Shown here piece by piece: positions 16,539 to 24,133 of a stretch of 32,073 bases of DNA. A program made the position numbers and the translations under genes. The notes under the pieces were generated by a model. That model was given only the letters and a program-made list of their open reading frames with translations. It was not told where the DNA came from and did not search any database. The stretch spans positions 1 through 32,073 of the forward strand of contig CANQMA010000019.1 in NCBI GenBank assembly GCA_947624875.1. Direction: 5' to 3'. The DNA is from an uncultured Lachnospiraceae bacterium (lineage in GTDB: Bacteria > Bacillota > Clostridia > Lachnospirales > Lachnospiraceae). Within the stretch, counting starts at the first letter, position 1, and every line of letters starts with the position of its first letter.

Positions 16539-17441
16539 ATGATATATACGGTGACATTTAATCCGGCGCTGGATTATACCCTTTGGGCGGACGACATTTC
16601 CAAAGGAGGCGTAATCCGAATGGAAAAGCAGGAGATTTTCTGTGGCGGAAAAGGAATTAACGTATCATTGGTATTAAAAGAACTCGGCTTTGAAAGCATC
16701 GCTTTGGGATTTGTGGCAGGCTTCACAGGACAGGAGGTGCTTCGCCGCCTTGACGAGGCGGGGATACAATCGGATTTTATCTGCCTGAAAAACGGATATA
16801 CGAGAATAAACGTAAAAATCAAGTCTGAGCCGGAGGTGGATTTAAATGCGGCGGGGCCGGACATTGATGAGGAATCCCTGAAATGTTTGTTTGAGCAGCT
16901 TTGCGCAATGAAAGACGGGGACTGCCTTGTTCTCGCAGGCTCCATTCCAAAGACGCTGCCGGACAATATCTATGAACAGATTATGGAAAAGCTTTCCGGG
17001 AAAGACATCAAAATGATTGTTGACGCGACGGGAAAACTGCTCGGCAATGTGTTAAAATACCGGCCGTTTCTGATTAAGCCGAATAATTTTGAATTGGAAG
17101 AATTGGTCGGAAGAAAACTGCCGGACGATCAGGCGATTGCAGAAGCCGCAATGGAATTACAGCAAAAAGGGGCTGTCAATGTACTTGTGTCACTGGGCGG
17201 CGACGGAGCCCTTTTGGTTGACGAATATGGAAAGGTCAGCAGGATTGGCGTAGCGCCATGCGAAATGGTCAATTCTGTCGGCGCGGGAGATTCCATGGTG
17301 GCAGGATTTCTGGCAGGGTATCTGAAAACAGGGGATTATGCGTATGCGCTGAAACTCGGAACGGCGTCCGGCGGAGCTACGGCAAACTCCGAAGGACTGG
17401 CAAAACGGGAGCGTATCGAATCACTACTGAATCTGATTTAA
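16539..17441 (+). CDS. fruK: 1-phosphofructokinase (PfkB family)
   Basis: A 300-residue sugar kinase that converts fructose 1-phosphate to fructose 1,6-bisphosphate. It opens MIYTVTFNPALDYTLW and has the PfkB N-terminal signature GGKGINVSLVLKELG. The ATP-binding C-terminal block NSVGAGDSMVAGFLAGYL places the catalytic Asp at 251. The NPALD opening and GGKGIN favour the FruK/LacC subgroup, and the fruA partner 23 bases downstream settles fructose 1-phosphate as substrate. A GGAAGGAA site lies before the ATG at 16539. No DeoR-type FruR gene lies upstream, unlike the common fruRKA order. Confidence 0.92.
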   Translation: MIYTVTFNPALDYTLWADDISKGGVIRMEKQEIFCGGKGINVSLVLKELGFESIALGFVAGFTGQEVLRRLDEAGIQSDFICLKNGYTRINVKIKSEPEVDLNAAGPDIDEESLKCLFEQLCAMKDGDCLVLAGSIPKTLPDNIYEQIMEKLSGKDIKMIVDATGKLLGNVLKYRPFLIKPNNFELEELVGRKLPDDQAIAEAAMELQQKGAVNVLVSLGGDGALLVDEYGKVSRIGVAPCEMVNSVGAGDSMVAGFLAGYLKTGDYAYALKLGTASGGATANSEGLAKRERIESLLNLI

Positions 17442-17464
17442 TTAAATATAAAGGAGGCTTTATT

Positions 17465-19420
17465 ATGAAAATTACAGATTTATTATCCAACGAATCCATT
17501 TGTCTGGGAGCGTCACCTGCTTCACAGGCAGAGGTGATTGACACGCTGATATCTCTGCATGAGGCGGCGGGAAACATTTCCGATGTCGGAGTGTACAAAG
17601 CAGCCATCTTAAAGCGTGAGAGCGAAGGTACAACGGCAGTCGGCGGCGGCATTGCCGTGCCGCATGCAAAATGCGATGCGGTAAAGACGCCGGGACTTTC
17701 CGCAGTTACCGTGCCGGACGGCGTGGATTATCAGGCACCGGACGGAGAACCGGTAAAACTGTTATTTATGATTGCAGCACCGATGGACGGAAACCTTCAT
17801 TTGGAAATTTTGTCCAGACTGGTGACGCTGCTGATGGATCCGGAGTTTATTACGGCGCTGGTAGAAGCGGATTCCAAAGAACAGTTCCTTGCAATTATTG
17901 ACAAGGCAGAATCCGCAAAATATCCGGAAGAAGCAACCGCAAAAGAAGAAGCCCCGAAGCAGGAGAGCAGCGCGGAATATCGCGTTCTGGCAGTTACAGC
18001 CTGCCCGACAGGTATTGCGCATACTTATATGGCGGCAGAAGCGCTGGAAAAAGCCGGAAAAGAAATGGGAATTCCATTAAAAGCAGAAACGAACGGTTCC
18101 GGCGGGGCAAAAAATGTTCTGACCGAAAAAGAGATTGCGGAATGCGACGGCATTATTGTTGCGGCAGATAAAGATGTCGCAATGGCGAGATTTGACGGAA
18201 AGCCTGTTATCCAGACGAAAGTGGCGGACGGTATCCACAAACCGCAGGAGTTGATTTCGCGGATTACAAGTGGAGATGCGCCTGTCTATCATCATACCGG
18301 CGGCGGAGCTTCTGAGAGCGTCAGCGCTGACGGCGAAAGCTTTGGCAGGAAAATATACAAGCAGTTGATGAACGGCGTATCCCATATGCTTCCGTTCGTT
18401 GTGGCAGGCGGTATTTTTATCGCTTTGGCATTTTTGATTGATACAATTGCAGGAAATGCAGGAACTTCAGATTTCGGTACGGTCAATGGCGTTGCCGCAT
18501 TCTTTAAAAACATCGGCGGCGTTGCGTTTAATCTGATGGTGCCGATTCTTGCAGGATATATTGCATATGCGATTGCAGACAGACCGGGATTGTTAGTCGG
18601 CATGGTCGGCGGATTCCTTGCAACCTCCGGAGCAACGTTTGCAGACCCTGCGGCAGCAAGTACAATTCCATCCGGATTTTTAGGCGGTATGCTTGCCGGT
18701 TTTGCAGGCGGATATCTGATGCTTCTGGTGGAAAGACTGTGTGACAAGATGCCGCAGTCCTTAGAGGGAATTAAACCGGTGCTGATTTATCCGCTGTCAG
18801 GTCTTGGTATTGTATCGGTTATGATGTGCGCAGTCAATCCAATCATGGGATGGCTGAACCAGTTACTCGCCGATGGTCTGACTTATCTTGGAGCCAGACC
18901 GGGACTCGCAGTATTACTTGGCTGTATCTTAGGCGGCATGATGGCGATTGATATGGGCGGTCCGTTCAACAAGGCGGCATATGTATTCGGTACTGCAGCG
19001 CTTGCATGGACGGGTACGGCACAGACTGCTGGACAGCAGGCAATGGCAGCAGTCATGATTGGAGGTATGGTTCCTCCGCTTGCAATTGCGCTTTCTTCTA
19101 CCTTCTTCCCGAAGAAATGGACAGAAGAGGAAAGAAAAAATGGCGTAGTCAATTACATCATGGGACTGTCCTTTATTACAGAGGGCGCGATTCCTTATGC
19201 AGCAGCAGATCCTGCCAGGGTAATTCCTTCCTGTATCGTCGGTTCTGCAGTGGCAGGCGGTTTATCTATGTTATTTAAGTGTACGCTGCCGGCACCGCAT
19301 GGTGGAATCTTTGTAATTGCAGTGGTAGGAAACTGGTATCTGTATTTGCTGGCGCTGCTGATTGGCGCAATCGTTTCCTGCGCACTTCTTTCATTATTAA
19401 AGAAAAATAAATCCGAGTAA
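17465..19420 (+). CDS. fruA: PTS fructose transporter subunit EIIABC
   Basis: A 651-residue fused phosphotransferase permease that imports fructose and releases fructose 1-phosphate. The N-terminal EIIA domain carries GGIAVPHAKCDAV with phospho-accepting H67. A charged Glu/Lys linker follows. The EIIB domain has VTACPTGIAHTYMAAEALE with active C180. The long hydrophobic EIIC domain runs from about residue 300 to the end with PTS signatures such as MLPFVVAGGIFIALAF and GGPFNKAAY. The ATG at 17465 has a perfect AAAGGAGG site; an in-frame extension into fruK is not real. The order A-B-C is typical of Firmicutes FruA. Confidence 0.94.
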   Translation: MKITDLLSNESICLGASPASQAEVIDTLISLHEAAGNISDVGVYKAAILKRESEGTTAVGGGIAVPHAKCDAVKTPGLSAVTVPDGVDYQAPDGEPVKLLFMIAAPMDGNLHLEILSRLVTLLMDPEFITALVEADSKEQFLAIIDKAESAKYPEEATAKEEAPKQESSAEYRVLAVTACPTGIAHTYMAAEALEKAGKEMGIPLKAETNGSGGAKNVLTEKEIAECDGIIVAADKDVAMARFDGKPVIQTKVADGIHKPQELISRITSGDAPVYHHTGGGASESVSADGESFGRKIYKQLMNGVSHMLPFVVAGGIFIALAFLIDTIAGNAGTSDFGTVNGVAAFFKNIGGVAFNLMVPILAGYIAYAIADRPGLLVGMVGGFLATSGATFADPAAASTIPSGFLGGMLAGFAGGYLMLLVERLCDKMPQSLEGIKPVLIYPLSGLGIVSVMMCAVNPIMGWLNQLLADGLTYLGARPGLAVLLGCILGGMMAIDMGGPFNKAAYVFGTAALAWTGTAQTAGQQAMAAVMIGGMVPPLAIALSSTFFPKKWTEEERKNGVVNYIMGLSFITEGAIPYAAADPARVIPSCIVGSAVAGGLSMLFKCTLPAPHGGIFVIAVVGNWYLYLLALLIGAIVSCALLSLLKKNKSE

Positions 19421-19471
19421 AACTTGAAATTTTCAAATTTTTCTATTATAACTAATATTTGAAAAAAATAT

Positions 19472-19586
19472 TCCCCCTTTTATTCTCAAAGAATTTTATC
19501 AATCTGTATGGTTGATGAAATTCTTTGAGGCACAAATAATCCGGAGCCGATGGCAGGATATTTGATGATTTTAAATAAGAGGGGGA
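19472..19586 (+). ncRNA. Putative structured RNA, three-way junction, ahead of the DUF4886 gene
   Basis: P1 pairs 19472-19484 with 19574-19586, 13 bp with one G-U. P2 follows with no gap: 19485-19502 with 19512-19529, 18 bp with one G-U and a 9-base loop. P3 pairs CAAAT/ATTTG and ATCC/GGAT (19533-19542 with 19556-19564), one bulged A, topped by GCC/GGC. The junction strands are 0, 3 and 9 bases. No T-run follows, so it is not an ordinary terminator. It does not match the riboswitch cores I know. The strand is assumed from the downstream gene. Confidence 0.5.
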
Positions 19587-19591
19587 TTCGT

Positions 19592-19656
19592 CTGTTATAA
19601 ATTTAATTAAAAATTTACTTAAATTTATATCAAATTATTTGGTTATCTTATAACAG
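19592..19656 (+). promoter_or_regulatory. AT-rich inverted repeat just upstream of the DUF4886 gene
   Basis: CTGTTATAA (19592-19600) and TTATAACAG (19648-19656) are perfect 9-bp arms around a very AT-rich 47-base interior. They end about 15 bases before the ribosome site. It may be an operator or the last stem of the leader above. Confidence 0.4.
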
Positions 19657-19689
19657 GACAAATTTGAAAGAGGACAGGAGGAAATTATT

Positions 19690-21294
19690 TTGAAAACAAA
19701 TTGGATGAAAAAAATTAGTTGCACTCTGTGTATTATTTTGTTTGCACTATGTTTCTACAGTCCGGTTGGAGCGGAAAATGTTGACGCAAAGCCAGAAGAA
19801 AAAACTACGATACACATCTTGTTTATTGGCAACAGTTCCACTTATTATAATCAGATGCCTAAGATTGTAGGAGGATTGGCAGAGGCAAATGGGATACCGA
19901 CAGAAATATCTTCCATTACAGCGGGAAATTACAAATTAACACAGTTTGCGGATGAGACGAACGCCTATCACACGCAGATCGTGGAGATGCTGAAAAAAGA
20001 AAAGTGGGATTATGTGGTTTTACAGGATCATAGGGAATCCATTATTCAAAATCTTTCTGAAAGCAAGGAGGCAGTCATGTCTCTGAAAAAACTCATTGAT
20101 GAAGCGGGAGCGCAGACAATCTTATATGAAACGCAGGCAGATTTGAATGGCCGGAGCTTTAAAATCAATGATATGTCCGTCTTTCTTGATCAGGAACAAA
20201 TTCAATATTTATTGAATCAAAATTATTATCAGTTGAGTAATCAGCTGAACGTAACATTGTCTCCGGCAGGTATGAATTATGTTAAATGTATGCAGGTTTA
20301 TCCTGAAATTAATCTGTACTATACGGATTCACAACATCCATCGATTGCAGGAAGTTATTTAGCAGCATGCAGTCTTTATGAAACTATTTTTGACGATACT
20401 GCCTATGGAAATGAATTTGTGCCGGGTAGTGAACTGGATACAAATAGTCTGTTGAAGGGACTGGATTTAGAGGAAGCACAGAAACTTCAGGAAGTAGCGG
20501 ATGAGAGAATCAAAATCAAAAAAAAGAGCCAGTCCGTTATTAAAGGATTTACAGGGGAAATTACCGCAGAACGGATAACTTCAGAAGATAATCCGCTCAA
20601 TGCAAAATTCAGCGACAGTGTAAAATATATCAGTCTTGATGATAAGGTCCTGTCGGTGAATCAGCATAATGGAACATTTACGGCAATCAACCCGGGAGAA
20701 ACGATGATTATGGTACTATCTGACAGCGGATTGATGGCGTTGAGCAGTGTTACGGTAACTCAGCCTGCCACATCGATTTCCATCGCAGAGGCAAGCGGAA
20801 CCAAACTTTATCGGGGAGATAAACTGGCCTATACCGTCTCTCTGGCACCGCTTGATTCAACAGATAATATCAAATGGACAAGCAGTAATCCTTCGATTGT
20901 AAGCGTTTCAAATAGTGGTGAAATCACTGCCAAAAAAATTGGAAGCGCAACAATTACGGCAACTGCGGACAGCGGTGTAAAAGTAAGCCGGACAGTGTAC
21001 GTTCGATTGAAGGAAGTAACCAAAGTAAAAGCGAAAAAAATAAAGACAAAGCAGAAAAAGAAAGCAAGCGTTAAGGTGACGTGGAAGAAAAATTCTGCAG
21101 CGGTGGTTTATTATGTATATCGAAGGGTAAAAGGAAAATCCAAGTATAAAAAAATTGCAAATGCATATTCTGCAAAATATACCGATAAAAACCGCGTAAA
21201 AGGGAAAACATATTATTATAAGATTCGTGCAGTCTATTCCAATACAAAATGTAACAGTTTAAAATCGGCGTATGCAAAAATTACTGTTAAATAA
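19690..21294 (+). CDS. Secreted DUF4886/SGNH-hydrolase-like protein with Ig-like and FN3-like domains
   Basis: A 534-residue exported protein. The signal peptide covers about residues 1-29, with a basic start, hydrophobic core and cut near VGAEN. An SGNH-type domain follows: FIGNSSTYYNQMP gives the presumed nucleophile S49, and DSQHPS gives D213 and H216. This matches DUF4886 proteins, which are predicted esterases or carbohydrate-acting enzymes. Next come two BIG2-like Ig folds (about 285-355 and 357-440; WTSSNPSIVSVSNSGEIT is typical). A very lysine-rich FN3-like domain ends the protein. No sortase motif is present. The TTG at 19690 is preferred because AGGAGG lies 7 bases upstream; ATG 19705 is too far from it. 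The substrate is unknown. Confidence 0.8.
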   Translation: MKTNWMKKISCTLCIILFALCFYSPVGAENVDAKPEEKTTIHILFIGNSSTYYNQMPKIVGGLAEANGIPTEISSITAGNYKLTQFADETNAYHTQIVEMLKKEKWDYVVLQDHRESIIQNLSESKEAVMSLKKLIDEAGAQTILYETQADLNGRSFKINDMSVFLDQEQIQYLLNQNYYQLSNQLNVTLSPAGMNYVKCMQVYPEINLYYTDSQHPSIAGSYLAACSLYETIFDDTAYGNEFVPGSELDTNSLLKGLDLEEAQKLQEVADERIKIKKKSQSVIKGFTGEITAERITSEDNPLNAKFSDSVKYISLDDKVLSVNQHNGTFTAINPGETMIMVLSDSGLMALSSVTVTQPATSISIAEASGTKLYRGDKLAYTVSLAPLDSTDNIKWTSSNPSIVSVSNSGEITAKKIGSATITATADSGVKVSRTVYVRLKEVTKVKAKKIKTKQKKKASVKVTWKKNSAAVVYYVYRRVKGKSKYKKIANAYSAKYTDKNRVKGKTYYYKIRAVYSNTKCNSLKSAYAKITVK

Positions 21295-21409
21295 AAAAAG
21301 ATAAAAAATGCATATTTTAATAAAAAACAGGGGAACTACAAATTCTTATCACATTTCTATGCTAGTTTTTACAATCGTATAATATAAAAGTTATATGAAT
21401 TATTACCAA

Positions 21410-21449
21410 ATGGCTTTATTTTGACAAGCCATAGCAGATATGATAATAT
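21410..21449 (+). promoter_or_regulatory. Candidate promoter and operator of the importer-acylation operon
   Basis: A perfect -35 TTGACA (21421-21426) is followed by TAATAT at 21444-21449 (17-base spacer) or GATAAT at 21442-21447 (15). Inverted arms ATGGCTT (21410-21416) and AAGCCAT (21426-21432) overlap the -35 and could hold a repressor. It lies 58 bases before the binding-protein start. Confidence 0.5.
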
Positions 21450-21506
21450 CGAGTTCGACATTCTACGAATTCTTTATTATAAATAAAAAGTGAAAAGAGG
21501 TAAAAA

Positions 21507-22496
21507 ATGAGGATGATGAAGAAATTTGCAGCATTATTGTTAGTTGCAGCGATGGTGACATGCGTATTCACAGCATGTGGAAGTAAGGATGCAGAAAACA
21601 CAGACAAGAAAGCAGAAATTACGATTGCATATCAGCCGAGTATCGGATATGCGCCGCTGCTTGTAATGAAAGAAAAAGGTCTGATTGAAAAGGCCTATGA
21701 CGGAGACATTCAGGTAAACTGGAAAGAAATGAACAACGGTTCTGAAATTACGGAAGCCCTGACAGCAGGTTCCCTGGATGTGGGCTGTGTCGGCGTTCCG
21801 GTTGCAGTAACCGGCATTAAGGCGGGAAGCCCATACAGAATTGCTTTTGGCATTTCAGCGCAGCCTTATGCAATCCAGACAAACAACCCGGACATTAAGT
21901 CTTTAAAAGATATCACAAAGAAGGATCAGATTGGTATCACAAATATTAACAGCCAGCCGCATATTCTTTTAGCAATGTGGGCAAAAAATGAACTGGGTGA
22001 CGCACATGCACTTGACGGTAATCTGACCGTGCTGAGTAATCCGGATGGATATTCTTCCATCGTGTCCGGCGCAGTTTCCTGCCATATGGTAATCTCACCA
22101 TTCAATTTTATGGAAACAGCCAGCAAGGAAAAAGCAATTCATGAGATTCCGGTAGACAACAGCGTATGGGCAGATGATAATACGGCGTTGGTTGCAATAG
22201 CAACACAGAGCTTGAAGAACGACAGACCGGAAGTATACGAAGCACTGATTCAGGCTGCTGACGAGGCAGATCAGTACATCGCAGACCAGCCGGAAGAAGT
22301 AGCGAAAATACTTGCGAAAGATTATGACGCTTCCGATGAGGAAATTTTATCCTGGATGCAGGATTCCAGATCTTCTTATGAAACTTCCATCAAAGGCGTA
22401 ATGCAGATGGCAAAATTCATGGAAGATGAAGGCTTTATTGAAGAGGCGCCAAAGAATATTGATGAAATCGTTTATGACAATGTAAAAGGAGAGTAA
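21507..22496 (+). CDS. ABC transporter substrate-binding lipoprotein, NMT1/SsuA-like
   Basis: A 329-residue extracellular binding protein with a lipoprotein signal peptide; the predicted lipidated cysteine is C24 in VFTACGSK. The body begins ITIAYQPSIGYAPLLVMKEKGLIEKA, the typical opening of the NMT1/SsuA/TauA family. It continues with GSLDVGCVGVPVAV and a two-lobed fold layout. Members bind sulfonates, taurine, nitrate, thiamine-pyrimidine precursors or small aromatic and other acids, so sequence alone does not fix the ligand. An AGAGGT site lies 6 bases before the ATG at 21507. It is first in the operon and is followed by a stem-loop that may keep its mRNA more abundant than the permease's. 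Confidence 0.88.
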   Translation: MRMMKKFAALLLVAAMVTCVFTACGSKDAENTDKKAEITIAYQPSIGYAPLLVMKEKGLIEKAYDGDIQVNWKEMNNGSEITEALTAGSLDVGCVGVPVAVTGIKAGSPYRIAFGISAQPYAIQTNNPDIKSLKDITKKDQIGITNINSQPHILLAMWAKNELGDAHALDGNLTVLSNPDGYSSIVSGAVSCHMVISPFNFMETASKEKAIHEIPVDNSVWADDNTALVAIATQSLKNDRPEVYEALIQAADEADQYIADQPEEVAKILAKDYDASDEEILSWMQDSRSSYETSIKGVMQMAKFMEDEGFIEEAPKNIDEIVYDNVKGE

Positions 22497-22520
22497 CTAA
22501 ATTTACAAAGTCAATATTTT

Positions 22521-22547
22521 AGAAAAGATCCTTCAGGGGTCTTTTCT
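22521..22547 (+). terminator. Attenuator-like hairpin between binding protein and permease
   Basis: An 11-bp stem, AGAAAAGATCC (22521-22531) with GGGTCTTTTCT (22537-22547), has one G-T pair and a 5-base loop. It lies between genes one and two of the operon without a clear downstream T-run. Such hairpins usually stabilise or partly terminate the binding-protein message. Confidence 0.55.
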
Positions 22548-22579
22548 ATGCGTTTAAAGATAATACAAGGAGAGGTAAT

Positions 22580-23356
22580 GTGAATAAGAGTTTTAAGAAA
22601 TTGATTGCCCAGATTTTATTTGTTATTGCAGTTCTTGCATTATGGCAGATTTTATTTTCCATGAAAATCTGGCCGGAAATATTGTTTCCGTCTTTAGGAG
22701 ATATCGGAGAAAAATTTATTAAGGCATTTCGTGTCGACGGTTTGGGAGGAATGGTACTCCATTCATTAAAACTGTTGTTAGAGGGACTTGCTTTGGGAAT
22801 TATCGTTGCGTTGATTTTTTCCAGTCTGTCCGTTATCAGCCAAACATTTTATGCAATCTACAATATGATTGTTTCCATGTTTGACCTGATTCCGGGTATC
22901 GCGCTGATCCCGGTTGCAATTCTGTGGATGGGCATCGGCGACGCTTCTATTATCTTTATGGTATTTCATTCTGTCGTATGGCCAATGTCAAGAAGCGTGA
23001 TTGACGGATTTAATGCAGTGCCGGACTTATATCTTGAGGTTGGAGAAAATATCGGATTAAATCCGTTTAAATTAGTGTTCGGCGTGTTCTTACCGGCGGC
23101 GCTCCCGAGAATTTTTTCCGGAATTAAAGTCGGCTGGGCGAGAGCATGGAGAGGCTTAATCAGCGCCGAGATGGTATTTGGCGGCGGAAGCGCTTTAGGC
23201 ATCGGTTATTATATTACCGACAGAAGAACCAACTTAGACGTTGCGGGAATTTTCGCGACAATCATTGTCATCATATTGATTGGTATGGTGATTGAATATG
23301 GCATTTTCCGCACTGTGGAAAACAAAACCTTTAAGAAATGGGGTATGACGCGATGA
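22580..23356 (+). CDS. ABC transporter permease, SsuC/TauC-like
   Basis: A 258-residue inner-membrane permease of the BPD_transp_1 family with about six hydrophobic helices. The EAA-type coupling loop is seen as VFLPAALPRIFSGIKVGWARA near residues 172-192, where the ATPase docks. The start is a GTG at 22580 with AAGGAGAGG just upstream. An ATG at 22578 overlaps it out of frame and meets a stop at once (ATGTGA), so GTG is the only workable start. The stop overlaps the ATPase start by ATGA, indicating translational coupling. It is partner to the NMT1-like binding protein. Confidence 0.92.
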   Translation: MNKSFKKLIAQILFVIAVLALWQILFSMKIWPEILFPSLGDIGEKFIKAFRVDGLGGMVLHSLKLLLEGLALGIIVALIFSSLSVISQTFYAIYNMIVSMFDLIPGIALIPVAILWMGIGDASIIFMVFHSVVWPMSRSVIDGFNAVPDLYLEVGENIGLNPFKLVFGVFLPAALPRIFSGIKVGWARAWRGLISAEMVFGGGSALGIGYYITDRRTNLDVAGIFATIIVIILIGMVIEYGIFRTVENKTFKKWGMTR

Positions 23357-24120
23357 ATAATAATCAGAAACCTATTTTGACCATTAACAATTTAAAGAAA
23401 CAATATGATAATTCGCAGCGCGTGATTATCAATAACATGAATTTAGAGGTATATGACGAAGACTTTTTGTGCGTGCTCGGCCCGTCCGGCTGTGGAAAAT
23501 CCACGTTGATTCGTTGTATTGCCGGTTTTGAGGATTACGAAGGAGTGATTGAAGTAGGGCAGAAAAAGGTGACAAAGCCGGGTCCTGACCGCATTATGGT
23601 ATTTCAGGATTTCAATCAGTTGTTTCCTTGGAAAACGGTGTTGAAAAACATTACCTATCCGTTAAAAGTGGGAGGAATGAAGAACAAACAGGAGCGTATT
23701 GAAAAAGCGGAAAAGTATCTTGACAAGGTAAATCTGCTGCCGTACAAGGATTATTACCCGCACCAGTTAAGCGGTGGTATGAAGCAGAGAGTTGCCATTG
23801 CAAAGGGGCTGGCGCTCGGTTCACGTATTATTTTGATGGACGAGCCGTTTGCCGCGCTGGATGCAATGACCAGAAACCAGATGCAGGACGAATTACTTCA
23901 TATTAAGGAAAAAGAAAAAATGACCGTCATCTTCATTACCCATAATATTCAGGAGGCGCTTTCTCTTGGAAACAGAATTATGGTCATGTCAAAGCATGGG
24001 GAAATTCGGGAACATCTATATAATACAATTGAAAAACCGGTGACGCCGGCAAGCGAAGGTTATGGAGAACTTTGGGAACACTTAAATCATTTATTAAGAG
24101 AAGAAAAAAACAAAGAGTAA
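23353..24120 (+). CDS. ABC transporter ATP-binding protein, SsuB/TauB-like
   Basis: A 255-residue cytosolic ATPase. Walker A is LGPSGCGKST, the Q-loop is VFQDFNQLFPWKT, the signature is QLSGGMKQR, Walker B is IILMDEPFAALDA, and the H-loop is FITHNIQEA. The PGPDR and FPWKT features are characteristic of the nitrate/sulfonate/taurine ATPase group. The ATG at 23353 overlaps the permease stop and is preferred over 23338. The stop lies only 13 bases before the SGNH gene start, which ties the importer to the acylation cassette. Confidence 0.95.
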   Translation: MNNNQKPILTINNLKKQYDNSQRVIINNMNLEVYDEDFLCVLGPSGCGKSTLIRCIAGFEDYEGVIEVGQKKVTKPGPDRIMVFQDFNQLFPWKTVLKNITYPLKVGGMKNKQERIEKAEKYLDKVNLLPYKDYYPHQLSGGMKQRVAIAKGLALGSRIILMDEPFAALDAMTRNQMQDELLHIKEKEKMTVIFITHNIQEALSLGNRIMVMSKHGEIREHLYNTIEKPVTPASEGYGELWEHLNHLLREEKNKE

Positions 24121-24133
24121 ATTGGAGCAGATG

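Noticed and set aside
17258-17464. Longer start for FruA
   Set aside because: The extension lies inside fruK in another frame, while the ATG at 17465 has a perfect ribosome site and begins the EIIA domain.
19424-19445. Terminator of fruA
   Set aside because: TTGAAA/TTTCAA would leave a one-base loop and a very weak AT-only stem; the T tract alone is not convincing.
19472-19586. Cyclic-di-GMP (GEMM) riboswitch
   Set aside because: It is a three-way junction before a secreted protein, but the conserved GEMM core bases are not present.
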